This document shows positions 1 through 12,818 of a stretch of DNA of 64,000 bases, piece by piece. The translations under genes were made by a program, and so were the position numbers. The number at the start of each line of letters is the position of its first letter. Position 1 is the stretch's first letter. Below the pieces are notes generated by a model, which saw only the letters and a list, made by a program, of their open reading frames with translations, was not told the DNA's origin and ran no database searches. Location of the stretch: the NCBI RefSeq assembly GCF_016802725.1, contig NC_052679.1:22315561-22379560 (forward strand), given 5' to 3'. The DNA comes from Solenopsis invicta (lineage: Eukaryota; Arthropoda; Insecta; Hymenoptera; Formicidae).

Positions 1-1065
1 CTGAATGCCGTAACTGCCCGCACAATGCGTTAATTATATATCCCTATTAGCGGTGCTCCTGCGCGACGCCGCAATTCTCCACACGCCAATACAGAATTGT
101 CGTTCCGAATATCGCGTGTATTGTCTGCCGAGCGTATATACATGTGTCGGATACGGGACGATGAGACACCCGGTATATACTCGTGCCGAAAGCGCGGGCA
201 CGCGCGGCGCGCATCGCCAACGTAGGGCACTCGCGGAGGTCACTACGTCACTGAGGGGACGTTCGTATTATCGCTCGGACACCCAATTGCCGCCTCGAGA
301 GAATTCCCGAGCGGAAACACTCGGTGCTGCCGGGTAGAGAAGGGTATTAACCCCTCTAAACCGGTTGTCAAATCCTCTCCTTTGTGAACGCGAAAAGGCA
401 GTGAATCGCGACTGATCATGTCACATAACTCGACAACAAGCGCAACGCGATGGATGTATTATGTAATTTACAATGATGTACCGCTGATACATTTCACTTT
501 GATCTAATACCGCGCCGATTGATGATCCTTAAAGAACATCAGGATTCAGTATAATGCAGAATGTAGCAATGAGCGCGATTAGCGACTACTCGTTTGCATA
601 TATTATAGCACGCGCGTATATAATTTGTATACTGCAATTAAATGATTTTGTAAGCAGCGGTGCGAGTAATGAAGCAAGAATCTCGCTTCTGACCTTTGCG
701 TGATAGATATGAAGGAATATAATTATCCGAGAGAGCTGCGGAAAGGTCCTTCAAGCAAGCGAAATAACGGACAGAGTATTTCGAAGAGACCGAACGTCTC
801 TCTTCCCGCTCGATTTCGATCCTCTCTCATCAATCCCGAAGAACTCGCAAGTCAATTTCACGAGTATCCGTGGTGCAATTTGCACTCTGCCGCTGCCGCC
901 GCCACCGACCGGCTCTGCAGCTGTTTGTGTGCGCGTAATGCCGGGGCCACTAAGGCGGCCCAACCCTTGTGGACTTTTGTATCGATTACCCATCGGTTGG
1001 GCGAGGTTTCGCCCCGGCGACGGGCAACCGTAATTTTAGCGCAAATATTCTCGCGTTAATTGGAG
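1..1065. other. Gene-free flank, mixed composition
   Basis: No convincing gene. Composition is moderately GC-rich at about 160-330 and 850-1060 with many CpG dinucleotides, and AT-rich between. Short frames on both strands overlap each other and show no recognisable domain. I see no RNA gene or transposon end here. Confidence 0.5.
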
Positions 1066-1095
1066 CGATCGGCCACCGATCGGCCACCGATCGGC
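1066..1095. repeat. 11-bp tandem repeat, 2.7 copies
   Basis: The unit CGATCGGCCAC is repeated twice exactly, followed by a third partial unit CGATCGGC. Each unit contains the palindrome CGATCG. It lies at the boundary between a GC-rich block and the AT-rich DNA downstream. The function, if any, is unknown. Confidence 0.9.
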
Positions 1096-1624
1096 GATTA
1101 TCACGTATCGCGTACGCAAAATAATTTCACGGCGTGTCGTGTTGAGACATCATTGCACCTCCGAGTCGAAGAGCTGTATAATAGGTATTTATTCCGGCGC
1201 GCTGTGCGCTGAGAAATAAATTTTCTACAGGAATGATATTACTATTTTTTTCGCATATATAGTCTAATTAAATCTGGATCTGAAGATTAAAGTTTAATGA
1301 ATCTTAAGCGTGGCATGTGTTACTTCGGACTTCGAACCAATGCACGGAACGTTTACTTTTTCTTAATTCTCGTCTTTTCATTCTATTTTTGTTTTATTTG
1401 AAATATATATGTGAAATATACGGAATCTTCTATTATGTACAGTGAAATGCAAATGGCAAAATAATTTCGTACCAGCAACAGTTTCGATCTGTATAGACAG
1501 ACAGACTTCAATTCAAATCAAAAGGGGAGGAAAGAAAAATAACAACGTATCAAAAGACTGAATCCCGTTAGATTCCGGCGCATTCATCTGCAGATTTAAT
1601 ATAATATATAACGCATTCTGACAC

Positions 1625-1678
<54 letters not shown>

Positions 1679-4600
1679 GACCGTCTAGACGTTTTCTAAA
1701 CGTAGTCAAGATTGGCCACACACCGTTTACTCTTTCGTAAAATTATTCACGATATTTCGATTACCATAATTCACCTGCTCGCGTACCATCAAATATTTGT
1801 GTGGATATAAGTAAGCCCCGCATAAAACGGCCACTTTACCATTCTAAATTTCGCTCGCCATCTGCAAGTCAAAGGTGTGCTCAAAGGCTTACGACGCTCA
1901 ACGCCTCGGCGAGGTGCATAAAAATGCACACGAATATTTGCATTTAAGAATCGTTCTCGATACCTTTCCCCCCTCCCCCGCATGTTCTCCGCTTTTCCTC
2001 GCAATAACCAATAGTTATTTTTAAACGTGATGCAACCTCTAAAAATCATTGTCCAAGATAGTTATATATGTATTAAACTTTCATAGATTGCTCATAGAAA
2101 AAAACTTCAAAGAAATCTTAAGTATACAATAACGTTCATTTTTTTCAACTCAACTCTGATAATTTCTAGTATTAAATATTGCCGGTGATCAGTCATGAAT
2201 CTCCAATCGGAAGAGAATGGTGTAACTTGCATAATAGCTGTATGACATTTTATAGATGTATTTATAAGTTGATTGATGCTATAAAAAACATAGTAGATGT
2301 GTGCATTAAAATTGCATTTATAGATTTCTACAGGTATAAATGTCGCAGTTACAAAATCCCATTGTTTTTACATAGAAAATTAGGTAATCTGCCTGTCAAA
2401 TGATTTTGTTATCTTAGAAGTATTTAACATCTTTTCGCCGAAATATTTAACATTTCTCAACGTCGAAATTTCTATAAAATGACTAAGGAGCAATTTGAAA
2501 CGTATGCTCAAGTAAAATTGGAGTGCAGAGAGTTAATTGCGCTTGTACTCAGTTCCATCCACCGAGGGTCGTTTCTCCTCCGAATAATCCGCGGTGATTC
2601 GTAATTCGCGCTTCGCGAAATTTCACCGTGTTCCACACATATGTAAATCGGGGACCGTAATACCTGGGACAGCTTACGACACCCGGTGGGCCAACCAGTT
2701 TCACTTACGCGGAACAGTGGCTGAACATCGACGTCGCCAGCATTCGCCTTTACTCGAGAATATCACGAAGAGCAGCATGCGGAATCCACGAAGAAACGAA
2801 GGAATGCAAATGCAGCTGCGAGACATAGCTACATGGTTTCGCGTGTTAGTCTCTTTGTCTCTTTCTACCGCGTGTTACATAAAAAAAACAAAAAAGTAGA
2901 ATCCGTCGCGCGTTCGCCTTCTCCGAGCTTTCTTCCTTTCGTTCCGCATGTGCTTACTAGGTAAATAATACGTATATTGTTTTATACCTTGTGCGTATAC
3001 CGAGTGTCCCAGAACAATTACCAGTATTAGATGTCAAGAATGTTATATATAAATCAGAAGATATTTAGAAATCTGTTCTGAAATTCAAAAGAATTGTATT
3101 TCATTGTACTGATAATTACATCAACAAGTAGTTTTACAACATTTAGTTTATTTATCGTAGAAACGAGACATCTCTCTCGCAACAAGCTGGATATTTTTGG
3201 GAAACTTCTTTACGTTTGGACCGGTTACTATCACGAGATGTGCTGTGCGTGAAAATATTTTTTACATTTTACTGCTCTACTGTCCCTCCTCAAACAAAGC
3301 TAATTTCTTTAATTGCGAAAAATACACGTTGAAAGCATACCATAGTCACATTTTAACACCCTTTCTATGATCCTCTATAACAGTGGTCAAGTTGGAAAAA
3401 AAGTAATACGACGCAAGAGAATTTACACGTACGTACGCGTCCATACGCGCGAGCGCATTTTCACAACACAGTGATCATAAACGGATATAATAATTCAGAA
3501 TCACAGGTATAAAATAATTTAATAGATACAAGCGGGTCGGTGCACGTGACCTATTTATCGTTGCTATTACCGCGTAATCATAAGCCGCTTAATTATCCGC
3601 GTAATAGTGGCAGTCCTAGTAGCGGTAACAGTAACGGTACTAATAATAGTTAAGGCGATAATGATTTTAACGATAATAAATTCAATTAATGCGAATGCGA
3701 GAACATCTTATGTAGCGTCTCTTCATTATCATGTTGATGTATTTATCTCAATCTTGCGTTTTCGAAAATTCATCGATATAAAATCGGCTGGTAAAATAGC
3801 AAGCAAAAGAGCATTATGAATCGTTCTTTTTCCATGTGTGAGAATAATAAAATCCCACTTCTAATATCTAAAGGTATTTGAAAGTATAAATATAAAAAAA
3901 AAATAATCATAATAAATTCCTGGGATTCTATTACAATATTGTTCTCTGTAAGGATAAAAAGAAACACTCTCTCTATGAACTTTACGCTGTGTCAAAGTAG
4001 GTATCTAATCACGCACTATCGTGAAATCGATGGCTCGTTATTGCCGATTTATATTATTCTCTTCGGTCGGTTGAAACCTCGTAAATCGCCAATTCTCTAC
4101 GCAATCCGTAAACTTAAGACGTGCAATTTGCAAGGTAAAAAGCGACTCATGAAGAAGCCAAGAAATGCCGCGTTTCCGCGGAATGTTTTTCATTTTTAGA
4201 GTCTTGCACCGGGGACATCACCTCGTCATTAACGCGCAAACCTTCGGCATTAACACTCCTTGCTAATGACAGTCAGCGTGCATGCGCGCTGCCAGTGGCA
4301 GCGGCAGCGGCGGTGCGGCGTAGCATGCATACAAGTCTGTACAGATGCATTCGCTGCAAGTGGGCTGCTCGGCAGGCCGCCACGGTAAGCCGATTATCCA
4401 CCTAAATACGAAGCCAGAGCGGTGCATGTGGCTTAAATTGATGTTGTTTCTTCCACTCCTTTCTCGCCGCGACCACCTCCTTCCTCGTCACGAATTTTTT
4501 TTCGCTCTCGTCTCGCGCATTATTACACGCCCCGATAGAAAGATGCGAATATTTTTTCGTACGTTTACCCCTCGATTCTAACGTTGAGATATTAGTTACT

Positions 4601-5212
4601 AGCTCTGCGCATTTTTCATAGCGGTTTTTCATAGCGGTTTTTCTTCGGAAGAGGAAGAGAAAAAGAATCTCTGTCGGCAGTATTAAGTCATTTCTGATAG
4701 GCATGACGTACGATCGTACATTATCTTCGGATTATGTGATAAAGTCCCGCTAATGTAAACGTCATGATACGAAACATTCTTAGCTATTATATTATAAACA
4801 CAATTTCAAAACATAAAACCAAATGCGCGTTATTTATTAATTTAAATTATATGTAAAATATAATATAAATTAAAATCTTCGCGTAATTTATATTTAATTT
4901 TGAATGTAGCTACTTATTATTATTTCTATTTTTTTTTTAATTTAAATAATTTTGGTTTTTCTTTCAAATAATATTTATCAAGGTATTGTGAACTAATATA
5001 CGGTTAAGGATAACTAAGTGTAGTCGAAACGTTCCACTAAAATTATATTAAATAAATTATTAATTTTAACATTAAAAACATTTACATATACTCGCTATTG
5101 ACCTTTCTCTCACGTATGATATTTGCCTTTGCTACAATCGAGCTGGGAAAATTAACGTTTATCAATTCTTAACTTTGAAAATTTTAAAATTAAAATTAAA
5201 ATTATATGAAAT
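1096..5212. other. Gene-free, mostly AT-rich stretch
   Basis: No coding region, RNA gene or complete transposon was recognised. GC-richer islets occur near 2,590-2,830 and 4,200-4,520. The latter has a (GGCAGC)-like run and a GGTAAG sequence at about 4,384-4,389 that could be a splice donor, but no exon can be supported. A 13-bp unit (TTTTTCATAGCGG) is duplicated at about 4,612-4,637. Confidence 0.45.
1635..1677. repeat. (CA)n microsatellite
   Basis: About 21 uninterrupted AC dinucleotides, preceded from 1,621 by an imperfect CA-rich run. It is a simple-sequence tract with no gene attached. Confidence 0.97.
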
Positions 5213-5313
5213 ATAAATAATCCAAAATTCAGTCAAAATAAAATTTTATTTTATTAATATTTTATTAATAAACGCATTTTACCAGCGAGTTGACTGAATT
5301 TTGGATTATTTAT
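5213..5313. mobile_element. Short inverted-repeat (MITE-like) unit, 101 bp
   Basis: The 23 bases at 5,213-5,235 are the exact reverse complement of 5,291-5,313 (core AATCCAAAATTCAGTCA and TGACTGAATTTTGGATT). The spacer is 55 bp of AT-rich DNA containing AAAATTTTATTTTATTAAT-like sequence. The structure could be a small MITE or a fold-back relic. No clear target-site duplication was seen and no second copy was found in the window, so mobility is inferred only from the perfect terminal arms. Confidence 0.65.
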
Positions 5314-7270
5314 TATTTTATCACTGGTGACTATACATATAAACAATACATAGCCCCTTTTAATTGAAATAAAATATAATTCATATTATTAAATAACAGT
5401 TAAAGCTGTTTTGTTTCAAGACATGTATATTGATCACTGGTATATAACATGTCCTGTTAATAAGATTTCAATTTTGCAAAATAGACATTACCATGGTATA
5501 TGAATATACGATATTGAACTTTAATTCTCAATTGTAAACCATCAATATTATTAAATTTTGTTTGTACTTTTGAATACGCGCAGTTTTTCTATACATATTC
5601 CGGAATATCCATCTCAATATACTAATAACCACTCTTTTTTCCTTTACTTCTCATACTTCTTCATTCATCGATCATCCATTATCGCATTTCGTGTATTCGC
5701 ATACTCGCATACCTTTTCATGAAACAAACATCCACGCACGTGCATACACACTCATACACATGTTTCTCAGGGTTTGCGGAACAACACGAGATTTCTCGAT
5801 GGCGAATGCGCGCGCGCAGATTGTATACAACCAACCATGTGCGGCTAATTACTTTACGCGATGGTCTAAAAAACGGGCGAAAAAGGGAGCTAAATGAAAG
5901 AGTAGCGAACAAAATAACCGAATTCGCGCTCGCCGTGAGAGATACGCTGCTTGAAGGCAGCTTTTACCACGTGAAAAAAATCGCACCCGTGTGCGCGTTT
6001 CATTTTGATGCCATACTGCTGCTTATCCAAGGCGAGAGCGCATCAAACATATTATTTTTTTTTCCTATTGCTTGCGCAGTTCAGCTGTATGTCATTGCTA
6101 AATATCCTATTAAATAATTACAGAGCGATGCAAATTATTGCAAGTTCATTCCACGACTAATTATGATTTATTATGATAGTTTCAGAAAAAAATTTTGACA
6201 ATTTACACAACTCTTAAAAAATATTTAGGAGAGCTTGGAAGTTTTTTTCTATCGCACATTGGACAACATATCCCAAATGGTAGATACTTGCAGAGAGTGC
6301 ATTAAAAAGTGCAGTAAATATTATAGAGATTGATGCATCGCGTTTGTTATTATCAAGCTTGGAATGTGTAATGATTAATAGGCGAGAATTTATGATTTCG
6401 TCGCGATTCGACTGCATACGGGGCGCAATAATGACACGACGGAGAGATGAGTTACAAGATACGTTGGAAACAACCTTCCACAAAAAAGTGGCTTTTGCGA
6501 GAACGCTTTTGATTTATCGTCTCAGCGGCCGCGACGAGCAGTTTAGAAAAAGTTTCGTACGGTACGTACATACACACGTATACGGCGTCATCCTCGGGGT
6601 CCCGTCTAATCGAAATCTATTCTGACGTCGAACAAACAGTATAAGACCCCCTCGGCTCATCGAACATATTGCAACCTCACGCTTCGGCAATGCCAATGCA
6701 ATACTTGGGATACAATGCGGAAGGACTGGGCTTCCAAGACGGACGGATTGCACGCCGGAATCACTATAAGTTTTCAGACAAGTTTACAAAGCTAAAGAAG
6801 AGACAGAGGGCAAAGAGAAACATATTTATTAGGTATAAAGAAAAATATTTATGTTGTAAAGAAAAATGTAAGGCGAAAGTTAAAGGAAATGCTTATCATT
6901 GTGAGCCAGGTCTCTCAAAAGCAGGTTGGTACGTATAAAATAAATATGAATAACGGAGTAAACATCGATAGAGTTGTAAGAAACGTAATGAGTTATGCAA
7001 CAACGAGGGAAAACAAAAACAAAAAAAGGGAGGACGAAATTGTCTAATTTCATACTGACCGATGTAACTTGGATGTTGGAAAAATTTCCCGCAGAATTCT
7101 AACATCTCAGAGACGAAAACAATACCATTTCCGGTTTTAGATATATCCCCTTACATATCAGAAATAATGGTAAACGCCTGGAAAAAGTGCAAAGGTGCAA
7201 TAAGAACAAATGATGCATCGCTAAGAAAAGTTGGCCGATGCAAGGACTTACAGCGTTCAATGGTGTGCCT
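5314..7270. other. Gene-free stretch
   Basis: AT-rich to about 5,700, then mixed. Overlapping frames of up to 132 codons occur on both strands at 5,680-6,120, without domain-like sequence, signal peptide pattern or codon bias that would set one apart. I see no RNA gene or transposon end. Confidence 0.45.
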
Positions 7271-7273
7271 GAC

Positions 7274-7740
7274 AGAAGAAGAAGAAGAAGAAGAAGAAGA
7301 AGAAGAAGAAAGGAGGAGGAGGAGGAAAAGAAGGAAGATGAGAAGGGAAGTCAGGCAGGAACGAAAGAGGGAGAGGAGGCACTCCGATTTTTCCGCGGGC
7401 GGGATTTTGAAACCTGTTTGAGCGCTTTGAAATCTAGAGAAATAAAAGAGCCGAGGCCAAAGCCGGGCGAGCACGTTTAGGGGGGGACCGGGGGAGGACG
7501 AGGGGGAAGCGGCGGCTTCCGAAGGGACGGGGAGCGAAGGGACGAGGAGCCGAAGGAGGCGCACACGGAGTACACGGAGGATGGGCCGACAGGCCAAGAG
7601 AGAAGTCCGGCAAAAAGTAGTTCGCCGTTCATACACGCGATTTCTCTCGTTCGTTCGTTCGTTCCTCCTATTCTTGTTCTTCTTGTTCCCCTTCTTCCCG
7701 TCCTATTCGTTCTTCCTCTTTTACTCCCGTCCTGCGGTTA
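7274..7740. repeat. Purine tract then pyrimidine tract, starting with (GAA)n
   Basis: A pure (AGA)n run of 37 nt (7,274-7,310) grades into AGG repeats and then a G/A-rich plus strand to about 7,600. From about 7,625 the polarity flips to a C/T-rich plus strand with repeated TCGT and TTC units to about 7,740. The Glu/Arg/Lys-rich or Ser-rich frames across it are translations of the repeat and are not treated as genes. Confidence 0.85.
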
Positions 7741-8250
7741 CATCCTTCGACGTTCCTCCGCGAGGAATGTGCCATATCTCAAGAGTTGCAGGAGCGACGG
7801 AATTATACGGCGCTCGTTTGATAGATCGGGATTGTCGCTCGCACGATCTCGATCGTCACGATTGTTTCTTCGATTGCGAAGCTAATTTCGAGAGCTAAGC
7901 TCCTCCTGAGAAGCCATAAACGCGCGTGGCCGCGCATTGAGTGGTTAGTAATGGGTGTTAATTACGTGCAATTATATTGCGTGTGTGCGCGTAGGATATA
8001 TTGATCGGCGACGATTAGCTATTCACGGCAGATGCGCGTCTCCGTCTTTAAGCTATTAGCTATTCCCTTATCGTCGAATATTATCGTTTATGTGCGTTAT
8101 GCATTAGAAATCCCGGATTCAGAAGTTCATCCTAAAGCGATAATTTTGAGGCAGACTGATTTCCAAGTTCAAAACAAGATGTTTCTCCATGAAATTATTA
8201 TGATTATCGTATGAGCTGTTTAGAAAAATTAGCACGAACCCGTACAACAC
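7741..8250. other. Gene-free stretch
   Basis: Unique sequence of mixed composition with no recognised gene, RNA or repeat. Confidence 0.4.
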
Positions 8251-8450
8251 GGAATAGCGAAAATATTGCGAAATATTGCTACAAAGTTTCAGCAATATTG
8301 CAGCAATGATCAAATGGCCGTTTCAGAAATATTGATATGTTAATATTATACAATATTATACATGTTGTTGCAACATTGCGAATCAATATTTCTAAAGCGG
8401 ACTTTTTATCATTGCTAAAACATTGCAGCAATATTTTGCCACGCTATTTC
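8251..8450. mobile_element. Degenerate fold-back MITE-like element
   Basis: The left part (GGAATAGCG, then GCAATATTGCAGCAATGAT and CAGAAATATTGAT) pairs imperfectly with the right part (ATCAATATTTCTAAAGCGG, ATCATTGCTAAAACATTG, CGCTATTTC) around a centre near 8,350. The similarity extends over about 80 bases per arm, with several mismatches and small gaps. This is the geometry of an old fold-back MITE. No target-site duplication could be fixed, so the ends are approximate. A loosely similar GCGAAAT/ATTTCGC-rich segment lies at 33,477-33,620. Confidence 0.55.
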
Positions 8451-10049
8451 TACGCTGTGCTGTATTGAAAACTGAAACATGAAAAAAATGGAAGGAAAAA
8501 GGATTGTAACAAAGATTTTCGATTTTTTGAATATACTTTTTCTTTATGTACTTTTTTGTATGATAAAAAAAACCGTATCTGTCGAATTTATTACAGACAT
8601 TGGGTAGACTCTCAAGAGAAATTATTTAAATTTCAGAAAAATGTCTTAGATGCAATTACACTGAAATTACTTCAACGATCAATAGAATAGCAGTCACCGT
8701 TAAAAAAAAGAAAAAAGAAATTGTTTTTGCTACTTTCGACGCCAATCTCACTGTCACTGAAGGAGAATCTTACGCTTGTCCGAAAGTAATTTAACGGCTC
8801 GCTCACGATCAAAAGCGACGTGGCCACCTGACTGGCCTACGCGCTGCGTGTGCACGTTTCCACGCTTACGCGTCGCTCTGCAACGCTCGGTGCAACAATT
8901 ACCGACGTGCAGCGATGATATTTTTAGACGGTCATCGACAGTCTCGTTTATAGTTCAGGAAATCGCGATGCGGCGTCTCCGGCTTTTACGCGATGAGCGA
9001 CGATCTCGCGAAGTGGGTCACGAAGTAGGATCGTTTGCGCGTAGCTTGGGAGCTGCGAGCTCGTTGACCGAGGCCTTAATCGGAGACAAAATGATCTATG
9101 AATCTAACACCCGTCAGACACGCGCGTTCATTTTTGCCTACGAATCGGGTCGCGCAAACCCGACGCGTCTCGTCAGAGAAAATCAGCTAGCGGCATCCCG
9201 CTGAGAGTTCGTTTCGCCAATGGCACGCATTTACGAATGAGAAATGCAATCGTGCACGCACGTAGCGCAAGTGAAATTTATTTCCGATAAAGCACTTGCT
9301 CATTTAGTGTGCCAAATCCAAAGCAGAGACGTTAAAAATTATATTATTAAAAAAAGAAGATGGGATTTGTTTTATTAAGTAATTTCAATAATTCATTTAA
9401 TTAAATAATGCACTTGGCGCTGAGATATTGTTTGACGATTCAATTTCTTGCTAAATGAAAATATCATTTTGCATTTCGTAATTAGTATTTGCGTTATTAA
9501 TTAAAATTTTCGAAGGAGCTGTTAACATCATCCTAGAAATGTACTATTCAAAATGAATGATAAAGAAAGTTTGTCTTTGCGTGCCGCACCTTCGCTCTCA
9601 ACTGAAAACTATGCTGAATAAATAAATGAAGCGACCGAAGCTTCGCTGTTTATCTCGTGCAGAAGTTTCGTCGGACCGAGAGCATTACTTCTCCACCGTC
9701 GTACAAAAGGTTCTCGCGATGTCACCATAGAGACGGGTCGTAAGGTCGTAAAAGGTTGCGCACCGGCGATATAAAGCGTTTAATGCGCGACTCTTGAAAT
9801 TCTATTTGCACCGGCGATGCCATCTTTGCGTCGGCTTTTGCGTAGAAAGTTCGTGCAGGTGTGGCAGTTTATCGTGCCGAAACAATGCATCTTAGCGGCG
9901 CGACTCGCTCGTCTTCCCTCATACTTTTTCATTTCTCTCTCCGTTAAAAACAATAGGTTCGCTTTTAAAGAAAGGATTCTCCGAGAATCGGCGGTTATTT
10001 AGGGGATCCTCTCCGCGCTCTAGCACTTGAAGCTAAATGAATAAATGGA
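8451..10049. other. Gene-free stretch with a CpG-rich islet
   Basis: AT-rich to about 8,770, then CpG-rich at 8,780-9,200, where a 142-codon plus-strand frame is open but shows no recognisable motif. Low-complexity AT follows to about 9,600. No gene is called. Confidence 0.4.
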
Positions 10050-10290
10050 ACTAGTAACTAAATGTAGATCTGAAAATAATTTCGTTGGACCATCGGAAGA
10101 ATTATGAAGGACGAGCATGAAGAACAATGCTGTAAATAGTTTTGACGGTCTATTTGTTTGCAACCAGCTTGAACGTTCTTCTTAATTATTTTGATGGTTT
10201 AATAAAATTTTTATTAAACCATCATATTATATTTCCAGATCTGTTGTCAGCTAAATTTTTAGATACTTCAGTAAAACTATTTTTTCCATC
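10050..10290. mobile_element. Relic of the AGATCTGAAAATAA MITE family (cf. 36.0 kb)
   Basis: The left inner end AGATCTGAAAATAAT (10,066 onward) and the right inner end CCAGATCTG, followed by AGCTAAATTTTTAGATA and CAGTAAA (10,235-10,275), match the inner TIR of the element at 36,042-36,283. The interior is similar to that copy in the opposite orientation: CAATGCTGTAAATAGTTTTG corresponds to the reverse complement of the CAAAACTTTTTGCAGCATT region there. The extreme ends are worn, so boundaries are approximate. Confidence 0.65.
10193..10223. repeat. 31-bp perfect hairpin
   Basis: Arms GATGGTTTAATAAAA and TTTTATTAAACCATC, 15 bp each with a single central base, form a perfect inverted repeat inside the 10 kb MITE relic. 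The sister copy at 36 kb has only one GATGGTT segment here. This suggests a local inverted duplication after insertion. Confidence 0.85.
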
Positions 10291-10616
10291 TCAAGAATTT
10301 AATATGCAGAATTCGCTGTGGAATTAAGTGTCCCGTTTTCAAAATTTTGATGTAATTGATGGCACATTGATTATCTGTTCAAGAAAGAGAGAGAAAGTTT
10401 CGAAATCTCCGATAAATATTAAATATTCTTGATAAACTTTGATCATAAAACACATTGACTAATACTTTGCCCTGCAGCGTCTAAAATAAGTCCTGAATAT
10501 TTTGAACCAGCACACTTCGAAATCAGTATATTCGGCAAGATAAGATTTAAGATTCGTTTAACGACAAATGGTAGCCGATGGAATCGCAAAATCCTTCTAA
10601 CAAAATTCGAAGGTCT

Positions 10617-10630
10617 CCCCCCCCCCCCCC
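10617..10630. repeat. Poly(C) run of 14
   Basis: Fourteen consecutive C residues. It is notable only as a homopolymer that may be length-variable or a sequencing weak point. Confidence 0.95.
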
Positions 10631-12340
10631 GATTACATTGCACTGCGTTTTAACGTTAATTAGACTGAACGGACTTTATTTTATGCAACTTGAGGGATTA
10701 AGGATTCCCGAAGGGATATTTCGGAATTGCGCAGTTTAGTGGAATCGAGTGTAATGAAGAGTGCATCTTCTCCCACGGGGCACATTGGCGAATAAATATC
10801 CACCGCTAAAACAAGTCGCGATATTTCCGCGGTGTATTTTTACCGAGAGATTTTTTTTTTTTTTCAAAGGTGCCAAATAATTCCGCTGTCGCACACCGTG
10901 TGTGCCATTTCGGTCGATAAAAAGTATAACAGCGATAAAAATTATTACAGCGCGGTCAAACGTTGTTTCTGCGACGTGATCAATTATCGTCAGCTCTTTC
11001 GCGCCGCTAACTGTATTATGTATGTGCGACGTATTGAATTACCAAAAAATGGTGAAAAATGTACGCCACGTGGACAGCGAGATGGAAAAATTTACCGTGA
11101 AATATACGAATAATGCGCGCAACATGCGAAATGGCGTACGTATATAGACACGCTCGTCCGAACGCAGCCGATAGACTTTTTGCACCTATGCATGCGTTTC
11201 GCGCGCGCTTTTATCAGTAACTCATCGTCACCATGTTTTACACATGCATTCGCTAATTGATTCAAATTGACTCGTTTTCAGTCAACTACAGTTGGCGCCG
11301 AGCTACACAACAAATATATACGTACACAAAAATATAGCAATATACTAATATAAAAAAAATATATATATATGTATAAATCGTCGACGCGGGCATATATATT
11401 TATCGAGTTATTATACTAGATTAATGCCAGAACTGCCAGACCGTCAAATTACTGATAATGACAAATACGAAATGTTTTTTTGTTAAAATATCTCCATTCC
11501 TTTTCGAAAAATTACGCACGTGGACAGACAAATTTTTTTACATCTGTACTGAAATAATTTTGAGTTAAATTTTGATTAACTATTCTTGAAATTTGTTACA
11601 TATATTTTTTAGATTATTATTTTATACGTGCTAAATATTTTTGCGGACAACTACGAATATGTAACTTTTCTTTGTCAATTGCAGTGAAGTATATAACATA
11701 TTTCATGAGTATTTGTTAATTTTTCGAAGGACATGTATGTGTTAAAGCATACGTCGATGAATAGTATGTGTATATTTTCATTCAAAGTCCCGCCCCCCCC
11801 CTCCCCCTTAGATTAATCAAAAAGAACGAGTGATATTCATATCGTATAAGCACATCGAGAGAAAGATAAGCGGAGAGAAAAAAAATAAAAGAGAATTGAT
11901 TTTAACTGCAGAGCGTTCATAAATTAATTTTGTTCCCCATTTTCCTGCCCAATATTTATAATTTAATCAAATTTTAATCAAGCAGAAACTTTTGCGATAA
12001 AAATTGTTGTAGGACCAATATTAAATTTCATAAAATCAAGAGTATCATTCATTTATGCTAAATGAGCAAGTAGGTCGATAACATATGTTGGAAACAAGCG
12101 CGAGTTTTTGCGGGAGTATTTGATTTTACCGAACTTAAATCAAGATTGCATTTATCCGATGAATTTTGATAGACCGTGTCGCAGTGCGTGAAAAATTGAA
12201 AAGAATTAAGCTTTCAACGCAATCGTGTTGAATTTTTCCATCACTCATAAAAAGATAAAACTCATTTTCGATTTGAAAATTTTTCCTAGTTTTTTTTCCG
12301 TTGGTAATATAATTTGTCACAATTACAAACAATTACGCGT
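10631..12340. other. Gene-free, mostly AT-rich stretch
   Basis: No gene recognised. A short (AT)n run lies near 11,355-11,370 and a C-rich run near 11,790-11,808. The remainder is unique or low-complexity AT-rich DNA. Confidence 0.4.
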
Positions 12341-12779
12341 TTATAAGGCGTATTCCGTGATGGTGGGAGCAGAAGCATTTCTCGGTCTACCTCTATCTCG
12401 TTTCGGACGAGAAGGGATGGACGGCGAGAAACGATATCAGAACGACTGAGAGGATGAAGTGTCACGAGGGTAGGAAGATCGAAGGCCTCCTGATCGCTTG
12501 CGAGTGGAAGCAACCAGGAGCGGATATTAAGGTCTCACAGAAACAGGTTCACGATCCGGTCGATGAAATTGGAATCCCAACGGTATGGCTCTCTCGTCGA
12601 GTCTTATCACGGTAATATACGCGATCGCGCCGGACAGAAGAGCAAAGTAAAGAAGGAACGCCTCGTCGTAAATATCACGGTAACGAATCGAGAACTGCCA
12701 GGCTCTCGGGACGATAGTTGCGTTACCGCAACGTTATGATCGACATCGATCTTCCTGCGACTTATTTCCACTTATGGGT
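12341..12779. other. Higher-complexity block upstream of the promoter candidate
   Basis: About 440 bp of balanced composition with frequent CpG and no simple repeats, unlike the AT-rich DNA on its left. No frame is convincing. Its position directly upstream of the TATA/Inr pair at 12,780 makes it a candidate proximal regulatory region, by inference only. Confidence 0.3.
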
Positions 12780-12818
12780 TATATAAAGAGTTGGATGGCA
12801 AAGTGGTGTACGTCAGTT
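12780..12818 (+). promoter_or_regulatory. Candidate core promoter: TATA box plus initiator
   Basis: TATATAAAG at 12,780-12,788 is followed by TCAGTT at 12,813-12,818, a full match to the arthropod initiator TCAGTY. Taking the A at 12,815 as +1, the TATAAA starts at about -33, at the far edge of the usual spacing. No downstream promoter element is obvious at +28. No downstream gene could be identified, so the transcript, if real, may be non-coding or may begin with an untranslated exon. Confidence 0.35.

Noticed and set aside
7151..7636. 161-codon minus-strand frame with a Ser run
   Set aside because: The Ser run comes from (GAA)n read in antisense, and the rest lacks any recognisable motif.
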